The notes beneath the pieces are model-generated. The model ran no database searches, was not told the origin of the DNA, and saw only the letters and a program-made list of their open reading frames with translations. Below are positions 54,960 through 63,240 of a DNA stretch of 64,000 bases, piece after piece; within the stretch, counting starts at the first letter, position 1; every line of letters begins with the position of its first letter. The DNA lies in assembly GCA_003151595.1 (NCBI GenBank), contig PLXW01000022.1, positions 106,728 to 170,727 on the forward strand, given 5' to 3'. Made by a program: the position numbers and the translations under genes. This stretch comes from Myxococcales bacterium (GTDB lineage: Bacteria > Myxococcota > Polyangia > Polyangiales > Polyangiaceae).

Positions 54960-55736
54960 CTACTTCGTCGCCATCCGCGCCGTCACCCGTCGAAGCACGC
55001 CCGGCGTGATCCGCGCGACGGCGCACACCGCGCGCACGTAGAGCGAGGTCTCGAGGACCGGGTTCCCGCGCGTCGCGGCGCGAACGATCTGCTCGCCCAC
55101 CGCCTCCGCGGTCTGCACCTTCGCGCCCGCCGGACGCACGCCCGCACTTCCACCGCGCGCGATCGAGTTGTCGCGGAACGGCGTATCCACCGGCCCGGGG
55201 CGCACGACGACGACCCGCACGCCGCTCGCCGCCGTCTCCGCGCGCAGCGCCATGGCCAGCGCTTCGAGCGCGAACTTCGACGCGGCGTACGCACCCATGC
55301 GCGGCGCGGCGACCATCCCCGCGATCGACGTCACCATCACCACCGTCCCGCGCGACTTCTCGATCGCCGCGAGCGCGATCTGCGTGAGGCGCAGCGGTGC
55401 GATCACGTTCAAGGCGAACAGCGCTTCGAGCTCGCCCGCGTCGATGTCGCGAAACGGCGCGTAGTACCCGCGCCCGGCGTTGTTCACGAGCACGTCGAGC
55501 CCGCCGAACGTCATCACCGCGCGCTCCACGATCGCGCGCCTGTGCGCGTCGTTCGTCACGTCGCCCGCCACGCACACCGCTTGTCCGCCCGCCGCCGCCA
55601 CCTCACGCGCGACCCCGGCCAGCCCCACCTCGTTCCGCGCGCTGAGGACGAGCTTCGCCCCGCGCTTCCCCCACGCCACGGCCGCCGCGCGACCGATCCC
55701 GCTCGACGCTCCGGTGATCGCGACCACGACGCTCAT
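54960..55736 (-). CDS. SDR-family NAD(P)-dependent oxidoreductase
   Basis: A 258-residue classical short-chain dehydrogenase from ATG 55736: TGASSGIGRAA, NNAGRGYYAPF, catalytic Ser in VTSIAGM and Tyr/Lys in YAASKFALEAL, then VRPGPVDTPF. The helical C-terminal RAVCAVARITPGVLRRVTARM may bind membrane or a partner, as in SDRs acting on lipids. It converges with the metalloprotease. Substrate unknown. Confidence 0.92.
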   Translation of the reverse strand: MSVVVAITGASSGIGRAAAVAWGKRGAKLVLSARNEVGLAGVAREVAAAGGQAVCVAGDVTNDAHRRAIVERAVMTFGGLDVLVNNAGRGYYAPFRDIDAGELEALFALNVIAPLRLTQIALAAIEKSRGTVVMVTSIAGMVAAPRMGAYAASKFALEALAMALRAETAASGVRVVVVRPGPVDTPFRDNSIARGGSAGVRPAGAKVQTAEAVGEQIVRAATRGNPVLETSLYVRAVCAVARITPGVLRRVTARMATK

Positions 55737-55753
55737 GCGCGCACGCGGTCTCG

Positions 55754-56740
55754 CTACTCGGCGCGGATGTAGCCGGCCTTGATCAGCTTCTGAACGGCCT
55801 GCGCGGTGTCGAGATCCGACCCCCTGCTCTTGTTCATGATCGTCTCCAGGTGCCCGAAGTTGAGCACCAGCTGGAGAACGTCGAGCTCCTCGGGCTTCAA
55901 GTCGCGAAGCGCAGGAGTGAGCGGCGAGGGGAGCGTGAGCTTGGCGTGGAGATCCGGCAGCGCGTCGCGCAGGTTGTTGAACTCGTCCATCTGCCGGAGA
56001 CCCTCCATGAGGACCTCCTGGACGCTTACGTTGATCTCGTTCGGGAACTCGCGCTCGTCCGGCGGATCGAGATCGAAGAGCCCCTTCTGCCACGAGAGCA
56101 GGCGGTACATCGATTTGAGCGGCGGGACGTCGTCGAGGTCGTTGATGAGGACGAAGTAGATCATCCCCTTCCGCATGAAGATCTTGCCGACGTCGTCTTC
56201 GGTGCGAACGACGAGTACGCCGCTCTTCTTCGACGTGCCGAAGAGCTGGAGAAGATCCGGCAGCGGAACTTCTTCGATCGACCCGCTCATCGTCCGCGCC
56301 TGGCTGGTGCGGCGCGCGGCGGCGACGTTCTCGAGGTTCTGCTTCACCTGCGCTTCGTCGCGCGCGGCCGGGCTGGTCGCGTCGCCGGCGATGACCTTCA
56401 GGATGCTCGTGCCGATCAGGACGCGGTCGCCTTCCTTCAGGCGCGCGCGCTTGATCTTCTCGCCGTTGACGAACGTGCCGTTCGTCGAGCCGAGGTCTTC
56501 GATCCAGATCTGATCTTGCTGCATGGCGATGCGCGCGTGCTTGCGCGACACCATGTCCTCGACGAGGACCATGTCGAGATCGCTCGAGCGACCGACGATG
56601 ATCTGCTTGTCGGGCACGATCGGAAACTCGCCCCCTTGGTATTTCCCGCTGATGAATCGCAGGACGAACGTCCGCGCCGGGCGCTGCGACGAACCAGTGG
56701 GCGCCTTCGGCGAGGGGTCTTGCATCTCTTGCTGGGCCAT
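55754..56740 (-). CDS. FHA-DUF4388 protein
   Basis: A 328-residue cytoplasmic protein. FHA domain at about residues 25-110: IIVGRSSDLDMVLVED, SRKHARIA, GSTNGTFVNG. After a linker comes a DUF4388 (PATAN-type) domain at about 150-235 (GSIEEVPLPDLLQLFGTSKKSGVLVV and DVGKIFMRKGMIYFV), then a helical end. DUF4388 is widely found with receiver and FHA domains in delta-proteobacteria-like lineages. Probable adaptor reading Ser/Thr phosphorylation. The neighbouring SDR gene lies 17 bases downstream on the same strand. Confidence 0.92.
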   Translation of the reverse strand: MAQQEMQDPSPKAPTGSSQRPARTFVLRFISGKYQGGEFPIVPDKQIIVGRSSDLDMVLVEDMVSRKHARIAMQQDQIWIEDLGSTNGTFVNGEKIKRARLKEGDRVLIGTSILKVIAGDATSPAARDEAQVKQNLENVAAARRTSQARTMSGSIEEVPLPDLLQLFGTSKKSGVLVVRTEDDVGKIFMRKGMIYFVLINDLDDVPPLKSMYRLLSWQKGLFDLDPPDEREFPNEINVSVQEVLMEGLRQMDEFNNLRDALPDLHAKLTLPSPLTPALRDLKPEELDVLQLVLNFGHLETIMNKSRGSDLDTAQAVQKLIKAGYIRAE

Positions 56741-56864
56741 TTGGTGGAAACAGCCGGAACGCTTGAAAGACTAGCGATCAGGAGGAAAGGAGGTCAAGCC
56801 GACGCGCAGCATCAACGCGCGATCCGTTTCCTTATGGTCCGACAGCGAGTAATGGCCAAGCTTC

Positions 56865-57932
56865 ATGAGCAACCGCCCCATCGCCCCCGGTGGCGACCCC
56901 TTCGGCACCCACCGCGCCCTCGACCCCAAAGGATCGCTCCCGCAGCCTGCAAAGCGGGTCGACAACGACTTCTCGCGCCTGTTCGACGGGGAAATGCTCC
57001 TCCGCGTCGAGACGCTGAACGTCGATGCCGCCAGTTTCCGGCAGATGGAAGAGGCGGCGGGACTGGTTCCCGACATCGACGCCGCTGTGGCGCGAGCGGT
57101 GGTGGACACGGTCGCCACCCGCGGCAAGCAGCACAATCCGGTCACCGGGTCGGGCGGAATGCTCCTCGGGCGGGTCGTGCAGCTGGCGCCGGGGCGGCGT
57201 GAAGGCGAAGCCATCGCCGTCGGGGATCGCGTGGCGACGCTCGTGTCGCTGTCGCTGACGCCGCTGAAGATCGAAAAAGTGAAGGCCGTGCGACGGACGA
57301 GCGCGCAGCTCGACATCGACGGCGAAGCGGTGCTCTTCGCGAGCGGCGCGTACGCCAAGATGCCGAGCGACCTGCCCGATCGGCTGGCGCTCGCGCTCCT
57401 CGACGTGGCCGGCGCGGCCCCGCAGGTCGCGCGGCTGGTGAAGCCCGGGAGCAGCGTGCTCGTGCTCGGCGCGGGCGGGAAGAGCGGCATCTTGTGCGCG
57501 GCCGAAGCGCGGCGCTCGGGCGGCAAGAGCGCGCGCATCATCGGCATCGAGAGCTACGCGACGTACGCCGAAGAGCTCCGCGCGCTCGAGATCTGCGACG
57601 AGGTCATCCAGGCCGACGCGCGCGATCCGGTCGCGGTGCGCCGCGCGGTGCTGGCGGCGAACGGCGGGCGCGAGGTCGACGTGAGCTTCTCGTGCGTGAA
57701 CGTCGCCGACGCCGAGATGGCGGCCATCCTGTCGACCCGCGATCGCGGAATCGCTTACTTCTTCGCGATGTCGACCAGCTTCACGAAGGCCGCGCTCGGC
57801 GCCGAAGGGGTCGGAAAAGATCTCGATCTCATGATCGGCAACGGCTTCGCCATCGGCCACGCCGAGCACACGCTGGCGATGATGAGCTCGATGCACGCCG
57901 TCCGCGCCGTTTTCGAAGCTCGCTACGGCTGA
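56865..57932 (+). CDS. kdd: L-erythro-3,5-diaminohexanoate dehydrogenase
   Basis: Predicted NAD+-dependent deaminating dehydrogenase turning 3,5-diaminohexanoate to 5-amino-3-oxohexanoate, a step of lysine fermentation. The 355 residues begin with the family signature GGDPFGTHRALDPKGSLPQPA, continue with GKQHNPVTGSGGMLLG and have a Rossmann motif VLVLGAGGKSGIL. An in-frame stop at 56850 forces the start at ATG 56865. The partner genes (aminomutases, cleavage enzyme, ammonia-lyase) are not here. It is divergent from the FHA-DUF4388 gene and followed by formate-THF ligase. Confidence 0.9.
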   Translation: MSNRPIAPGGDPFGTHRALDPKGSLPQPAKRVDNDFSRLFDGEMLLRVETLNVDAASFRQMEEAAGLVPDIDAAVARAVVDTVATRGKQHNPVTGSGGMLLGRVVQLAPGRREGEAIAVGDRVATLVSLSLTPLKIEKVKAVRRTSAQLDIDGEAVLFASGAYAKMPSDLPDRLALALLDVAGAAPQVARLVKPGSSVLVLGAGGKSGILCAAEARRSGGKSARIIGIESYATYAEELRALEICDEVIQADARDPVAVRRAVLAANGGREVDVSFSCVNVADAEMAAILSTRDRGIAYFFAMSTSFTKAALGAEGVGKDLDLMIGNGFAIGHAEHTLAMMSSMHAVRAVFEARYG

Positions 57933-57938
57933 CACGAA

Positions 57939-57981
57939 CTGGAGACGCCCTCCCCACGGTCATCTGGAGACGCCCTCCCCT
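57939..57981. repeat. direct repeat CTGGAGACGCCCTCCCC
   Basis: Two copies of CTGGAGACGCCCTCCCC about 25 bases apart, each followed by GTCAT within a few bases, sit between kdd and fhs. Probably a degenerate intergenic repeat. Confidence 0.6.
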
Positions 57982-58010
57982 TTGTCATTCTGAGCGAAGC
58001 GAAGAATCTC
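57982..58010. repeat. half copy of the AGATCCTTCG-type element
   Basis: TTGTCATTCTGAGCGAAGCG then AAGAATCTC matches the right arm of the inverted element at 31998-32086 with a few changes. Only one arm is present. Confidence 0.7.
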
Positions 58011-58033
58011 ACCGAGTCAGCTGGAGTCCTCTC

Positions 58034-59749
58034 ATGGCGAAGTTCGCACCGCGTACGATTCAGGCCGTCGCTCAAGAGCTCGGGCTCGCCGACGAAGACA
58101 TCGAGCTGTATGGGCGAGGCAAGGCGAAGATCGAGCTCGCCGCGATCGGTCGACCGCCCACGGGCAAAGGGCGACTGATCCTCGTCACCGCGATCAACCC
58201 CACGCCCGCCGGCGAAGGAAAGACGACGACGTCGATCGGCCTGGCGATGGGTATGCGCCGGCTCGGAAAGAACGCCGTGCTCGCGCTCCGTGAGCCGTCG
58301 CTCGGCCCCGTGTTCGGCGTGAAAGGGGGCGGCACCGGCGGCGGAAAGGCCTCGCTCGTCCCGGCCGACGACATCAACCTCCACTTCACCGGCGACATCC
58401 ACGCCATCACCACCGCGCACAATCTGCTCAGCGCGCTGGTCGACAACGCCATCTACTTCCGCGATCGCTTCGACGGCGGATCCGCGGCGAACGCCGCGGG
58501 CCGGTCCACACCAGAAGCGAGCGAGCTCGACTCGCGCCAGATCACCTGGGGTCGCGCGCTCGACATGAACGATCGCTTCCTGCGAAACGTCATCGTCGGC
58601 CTCGGCGGCAAATCCCACGGCACGCCGCGCGAAGATCGCTTCGACATCACCGCGGCCAGCGAGATCATGGCCGTGCTGGCGCTGTCGAAGGACTACGCCG
58701 ATCTCGAAGAGCGCCTGTCGCGCATCGTCGTGGGCTCGTCGTTCGATGGCAAGGCCGTGACCGCAGGGCAGGTCGGCGCCGCCAGCGCGATGACCGCCGT
58801 GCTCCGCGACGCGCTGAAGCCGAACCTCGTGCAGACCGCCGAGGGGGGACCGGCGATCGTTCACTGCGGTCCGTTCGGGAACATCGCGCACGGGTGCAAC
58901 AGCGTGCTGGCGACGCAGCTGGCGATGCAGCTCGGCGACTACGCCATCACCGAGGGGGGCTTCGGCTTCGATCTCGGCGGCGAGAAGTTCCTGAACATCA
59001 AGTGCCGCACGATGGGCGTGTGGCCGCGCGCGGTGGTGCTCGTGGCGACGCTGCGCGCGCTGAAGATGCACGGCGGGGCGCCGGTGAAGAGCGCGGGGGA
59101 ACCGGACCGCGCGAAGCTCGAGAAGGGGCTGGCGCACCTGGAGAAGCACCTCGAGAACGCGGCGGTTTACGGGCTCACGCCGGTCGTGGCCATCAACGTG
59201 TTCCCCAACGATACGCCCGAGGAGCTGGCGCTCGTGCGCGAGGCGGCGGCAAAGTTCGGCGCGCGCGTGGCGCCGTGCGAAGGGTTCGCGCGCGGCGGCG
59301 AAGGGGCGATGGAGCTGGCGCAGACCGTGATCGACGTGGTCGACGCGACCGACGCGAATCCGCCGAAGGCGAAGTACGTATACGAGCTCGCCGACGCGCC
59401 CGAAGAGAAGATCCGCAAGCTGGCCAAGACGATCTACGGCGCGCGCGACGTCGCCTTCACGCCGCAAGCCGAGAAGGATCTCAAGCGCGCGAAGGACCTC
59501 GGCTACGCGAGCCTCCCCATCTGCATGGCCAAGACGCAGCTCTCGCTCAGCGACGACCCCACCGTGCCGGGCCGCCCGCGCGACTTCCTCGTGACCGTGC
59601 GCGAAGTGCGCCTCAGCGCCGGCGCCGGGTTCCTCGTGCCGCTCACCGGCGAGATGATGACCATGCCCGGCCTCCCGAAGGTCCCCGCGGCGCGCGGCGT
59701 GAAGCTCTTGCCCAACGGGAAGATCAAAGGGCTGATGCAGAACGACTGA
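58034..59749 (+). CDS. fhs: formate--tetrahydrofolate ligase
   Basis: Forms 10-formyl-THF from formate, THF and ATP for one-carbon metabolism. From ATG 58034 (GGAG seven bases upstream) the 571 residues show the P-loop NPTPAGEGKTTTSIGL, LREPSLGPVFGVKGGGTGGG, INLHFTGDIHAI, GGKSHGTPRED and EGGFGFDLGGEKF, all diagnostic. Length matches the family. An aldo/keto reductase follows within ten bases and is probably cotranscribed. Confidence 0.97.
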   Translation: MAKFAPRTIQAVAQELGLADEDIELYGRGKAKIELAAIGRPPTGKGRLILVTAINPTPAGEGKTTTSIGLAMGMRRLGKNAVLALREPSLGPVFGVKGGGTGGGKASLVPADDINLHFTGDIHAITTAHNLLSALVDNAIYFRDRFDGGSAANAAGRSTPEASELDSRQITWGRALDMNDRFLRNVIVGLGGKSHGTPREDRFDITAASEIMAVLALSKDYADLEERLSRIVVGSSFDGKAVTAGQVGAASAMTAVLRDALKPNLVQTAEGGPAIVHCGPFGNIAHGCNSVLATQLAMQLGDYAITEGGFGFDLGGEKFLNIKCRTMGVWPRAVVLVATLRALKMHGGAPVKSAGEPDRAKLEKGLAHLEKHLENAAVYGLTPVVAINVFPNDTPEELALVREAAAKFGARVAPCEGFARGGEGAMELAQTVIDVVDATDANPPKAKYVYELADAPEEKIRKLAKTIYGARDVAFTPQAEKDLKRAKDLGYASLPICMAKTQLSLSDDPTVPGRPRDFLVTVREVRLSAGAGFLVPLTGEMMTMPGLPKVPAARGVKLLPNGKIKGLMQND

Positions 59750-59757
59750 GCGAAGCC

Positions 59758-60663
59758 ATGGAGACGCGCGACTTCGGAAAGAGCGGGCTGCGCGTTTCGG
59801 CGCTCGGCTTCGGCACGGGGCAGATCGGCGGCGACGACGTCGGCGATCGCGAGGCCGAGACGATGCTCGGCGCGGTGCTCGATCGCGGCGTGACGTTGAT
59901 CGACACGGCGCGCAGCTACGGGCGCGCCGAAGAGCGCATCGGGAAGTACCTGGCGCATCGGCGGAGCGAGTTCGTTCTGTCGACCAAGGGCGGCTACGGA
60001 ATCGAGAACGTCGCCGACTGGACGTACGACGCGGTCGCGCGCGGCATCGACGAAGCGCTCGTTCGCCTCCGCACCGACGTCATCGACGTGTTCCATCTCC
60101 ACTCGTGCCCGCGCGAAACGCTCGAGCGCGGCGACGTGACGCGCGCGCTTCACGACGCGCAGGGCGCCGGCAAGATCAGGCTCGCCGCGTACTCGGGCGA
60201 GAACGAGGCGCTCGACTTCGCGGTCGACAGCGGAGAGTTCGGCGCCATCCAGTGCTCGGTGAACCTCTTCGACCAGCGCGCGCTCGACGGCGCGATCCTT
60301 CGCGCGAAGGCGCGCGGCATGGGCGTCATCGCCAAGCGCGCCCTGGCGAACGTGCCGTGGCGATTCAAGGAGCGACCGCGCGGCGACTACTGCGAAGTGT
60401 ACTGGGAGCGGATGCAGGCCATGACGCCGGACCCGAAGATCGGCGGTGTCGTGACTGACGAGCGCTGGACACAAGCCGCGATCTACTTCAGCGCCTTCGC
60501 TCCCGGCGTCGATTCGGCGCTCGTCGGCACGCGCAACATCGCCCACCTGAGTGAGCACATCGACCGGATCGATGGAACGAATCACGCGGGCTGCGTTCAC
60601 CTCATCGAGAGCATGCGCACCGCGTTCCGCGCGAACGATCGCGACTGGGTCGGCCAGGTCTGA
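59758..60663 (+). CDS. aldo/keto reductase
   Basis: A 301-residue NADPH-dependent oxidoreductase. The catalytic tetrad is visible: Asp and Tyr in IDTARSYGRAEERIG, Lys in LSTKGGYG and His in VFHLHSC. The C-terminal region ALVGTRNIAHLSEHI matches the family's NADP site. It starts eight bases after the fhs stop, so it is cotranscribed. Substrate unknown. Confidence 0.92.
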   Translation: METRDFGKSGLRVSALGFGTGQIGGDDVGDREAETMLGAVLDRGVTLIDTARSYGRAEERIGKYLAHRRSEFVLSTKGGYGIENVADWTYDAVARGIDEALVRLRTDVIDVFHLHSCPRETLERGDVTRALHDAQGAGKIRLAAYSGENEALDFAVDSGEFGAIQCSVNLFDQRALDGAILRAKARGMGVIAKRALANVPWRFKERPRGDYCEVYWERMQAMTPDPKIGGVVTDERWTQAAIYFSAFAPGVDSALVGTRNIAHLSEHIDRIDGTNHAGCVHLIESMRTAFRANDRDWVGQV

Positions 60664-60672
60664 GTCGTCGCG

Positions 60673-62856
60673 CTACTGCGCCGCGGCCGCGGTCGGCGCC
60701 GGCGTGATCAGCGCGTCATTCGCCGCCGGCAACACGATCGTGAACGTCGTCCCCGCGCCCGACTGCGTCTGCACGTCGATCGTCCCGCCGGCGTTCTGAA
60801 CGATGCTCTGGCTGATCGCGAGCCCGAGCCCGGTCCCCTTCGCCTTCGTGGTGAAGAACGGAATGAACAGGTTTCGAAGCACCGTCTGCGTGATGCCGGG
60901 CCCCGTGTCGCGCACCGAGATCTCGACGATCTCCGGGAGCTCCTCGGCCGCCGATCGCGGCGCGCGCGCCGACGCGACGTCCGGACGCGACGCGCGATCG
61001 CCCGCGCTCCCCGGCGACCACGCCGCGCGCGTATTTCGTCGATGCGCGGTGCTCACCGTCACGCGCCCGCGCCCGTCCATCGCTTGAATCGCGTTCTGGA
61101 TCAGGTTGATCAACACCTGACGAAACTGCTCCGGATCGATCTTCGATCGCGGCAGCGGCTCCACCAGCTCGAGCTCGACGTTCACGTCTTCGTTCGGCTG
61201 GCTGCTCGTGAGGATCTGCACCGTGCGTCGCACGGCCGCGTTCACGTCGAGCGGCACCGGGTTGCCGGCGTGCGGGCGCGCGTAGTCGAGGAAGCTGCGA
61301 ACGACGCGATCGAGCCGGTTCACCTCTTCGATGATGACGCCGATGAACTCCTGCACCTGATCGCCCGGCGGAGGCTGCGACCCCGAGTGCGCCATCGGCA
61401 TCGCGGCGGGGACCGCGAGCTCTTCGAGGAGCTGCGCGGCTCCCTTGATCGCGCCGAGCGGGTTCTTCACTTCGTGCGCCAGACCCGCGGCCATCGCGCC
61501 CAGCGCGGCAAGACGATCGCGCTCCTTCATGCGCGAGTACACGCGGCTGTTCGAGAGCGCCACGCCGATCTGCGCGGCCACCGTCTCGAGCAGCGCGATC
61601 TCCTCCGGCGTGAACGCGTCGCGCACGCGATCGTCCTGCACGCACACGATCCCCAGCAGCTGGTCGTCGTCGCCCCGAAGCGCGAGGAGCACCGAGCTCT
61701 TCATCGTGCCGAACGTCGTCGCCGCCGTGAGCACCGGCACGTCTTGCTCTTTCGCTTCGCGCGCCATCTCTTCGAGCGACAGCGACGGCGCTTGCGCCAA
61801 CCGATCGAGCAGCGGCCTCGCCGCCAGCGCTTCGATCCGCTTCGGCGGCGCCGCGCCCATCGTCCCCGCGAGCTCGAAGCCGTCGCCGTCCTGGTCTTCG
61901 AGGTAGATGGCGGCGCTCGTCACGCGACGCGACGTCTCCAGCCCCGAGAGGAGCGTCTGCACCATCTCTTCGATCTCGAGCACGTGCCCGAGGCGCCGCC
62001 GCAGCTCGGTCACGCTCGTCTCGAGGTCGTAGCGCTCGCGAAAGAAGAACTGGTGGATGCGCGTCTCGACCTCGTTCTGCAGCGGCTCGAAGAGCACCAT
62101 GAACACGATCGCCGCCAGGACGGCGTTCAAGTACATCGTCTTGAAGCGGCCGATGAACGTGACGAACACGTAGAAGATCCCGGCCAGCGCGAAGGCCAGC
62201 GCCGTCGCCACCAGCAAGCGCCCCGTCATCTCGTAGAGGTCGGCCATGCGCGGACGCGTGAGCGACTCGGCGAGGACCCAGAGAAAGACGATCGCCAGCA
62301 CCGCGCCGATCGGCGGCAGGTACACGCCGAGGTACGAGAGGAAGTCGGCCAGCGAGAAGGTCGTCGAGGCCGCACCGACGGCCACGAGGAAGCGCACCCG
62401 ATCGCGCACCGCACGCGAAGGGCTCATTCGCCCGCGACGCCACAGCGCGAGCAACGCCGCGGCGAGCAGACCGAAGACGTAGAAATAGACCGCCCCCAGC
62501 GCGAGCGACTTCTCGTGGTACGGGCTCACCGCGATGGCGAGCATCGGGATGCCGAGCAACGTCGACACGCGAATCAGTCGCGACGGAGGCTTGCCGGCCT
62601 CGCGCGGGACGATCGTGAGGAACAGGTGCACCGCGAACTGCGGCAGGAACACCGTGAGCACCGCGGTCGCGTGGACCCAGATGGGCGCCTGGAAGAGGCT
62701 GTAGAACGACTGGCTCGCGTACCAGAACGCGACATCGGTCGCGAACGCCGCGAACAGCAAGTGCACCGCGCGCCGCCCGCGCAGCAGCGTCGACAGCGCG
62801 ATCGCGAACGCCAGCACGCCGCAAAAGAGCGTCGTTCTTGCGCGCAGGTCCTCCAC
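60673..62856 (-). CDS. membrane sensor histidine kinase with GAF domain (NtrB-like)
   Basis: A 727-residue inner-membrane sensor. Seven or so hydrophobic segments fill residues 1-235 (7TM-type sensory region), followed by a GAF domain at about 290-435, then the phosphoacceptor helix AGLAHEVKNPLGAIKGAAQLL near 455 and a HATPase domain with LINLIQNAIQAMDG (N box), VRDTGPGI and GTGLGLAI. All ATP-binding boxes are intact. HEVKNP is typical of NtrB-type kinases, which pair with sigma-54 activators; such a regulator gene lies just upstream on the same strand. Confidence 0.95.
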   Translation of the reverse strand: MEDLRARTTLFCGVLAFAIALSTLLRGRRAVHLLFAAFATDVAFWYASQSFYSLFQAPIWVHATAVLTVFLPQFAVHLFLTIVPREAGKPPSRLIRVSTLLGIPMLAIAVSPYHEKSLALGAVYFYVFGLLAAALLALWRRGRMSPSRAVRDRVRFLVAVGAASTTFSLADFLSYLGVYLPPIGAVLAIVFLWVLAESLTRPRMADLYEMTGRLLVATALAFALAGIFYVFVTFIGRFKTMYLNAVLAAIVFMVLFEPLQNEVETRIHQFFFRERYDLETSVTELRRRLGHVLEIEEMVQTLLSGLETSRRVTSAAIYLEDQDGDGFELAGTMGAAPPKRIEALAARPLLDRLAQAPSLSLEEMAREAKEQDVPVLTAATTFGTMKSSVLLALRGDDDQLLGIVCVQDDRVRDAFTPEEIALLETVAAQIGVALSNSRVYSRMKERDRLAALGAMAAGLAHEVKNPLGAIKGAAQLLEELAVPAAMPMAHSGSQPPPGDQVQEFIGVIIEEVNRLDRVVRSFLDYARPHAGNPVPLDVNAAVRRTVQILTSSQPNEDVNVELELVEPLPRSKIDPEQFRQVLINLIQNAIQAMDGRGRVTVSTAHRRNTRAAWSPGSAGDRASRPDVASARAPRSAAEELPEIVEISVRDTGPGITQTVLRNLFIPFFTTKAKGTGLGLAISQSIVQNAGGTIDVQTQSGAGTTFTIVLPAANDALITPAPTAAAAQ

Positions 62857-62935
62857 GGTCGCCAGCCTAGCAGTCGGCCGCGCCGTCGCTCACTTCCGGG
62901 GCAATCGCCTCCGACGCCTGAGAGGTGCGCTCAGC

Positions 62936-63238
62936 TCACTTCGGGTTGAACGGGTTGCGAGGGACGTTGTTCTTCATCCACGGGAGCGGCTCGGGATCGC
63001 TCGCGATCGGCACGCCGGTGGACTGGGCGCTGACGCCGCCGGCCGGGGTGGCCGCCGCCGCGTTCGTTGCGCCTTGCTGCGTGGCCTTGTCGGACGTGGA
63101 GGACGCCTGGTCGGTCTTCTCGCTCGCCGGTTCGGTCTCGTCGCCGGGCCCGTTTGCGACGACACACCCGCCCATCGTGAGTCCGAGGGCGACCAGCATC
63201 GCAAACGCCAACTTCCCGGTCATTTTCGAGACGCTCAT
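62936..63238 (-). CDS. small lipoprotein between regulator and sensor kinase
   Basis: About 100 residues. I start at ATG 63238 because GGAGG (63250-63246) lies seven bases upstream; ATG 63244 overlaps the regulator's TGA but has no room for that site. The signal ends TMGGCVV (lipobox), followed by an acidic/Thr/Ala-rich disordered region and a short C-terminal LPWMKNNVPRNPFNPK. No domain is recognisable. Position between a sigma-54 regulator and a sensor kinase suggests an envelope component of that signalling unit. Confidence 0.7.
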   Translation of the reverse strand: MSVSKMTGKLAFAMLVALGLTMGGCVVANGPGDETEPASEKTDQASSTSDKATQQGATNAAAATPAGGVSAQSTGVPIASDPEPLPWMKNNVPRNPFNPK

Positions 63239-63240
63239 CG

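Noticed and set aside
56781..56793. Near-perfect ribosome site AGGAGGAAAGGAGGT
   Set aside because: No start codon lies at a usable distance on the plus strand; the kdd start is about 70 bases further on, after an in-frame stop at 56850.
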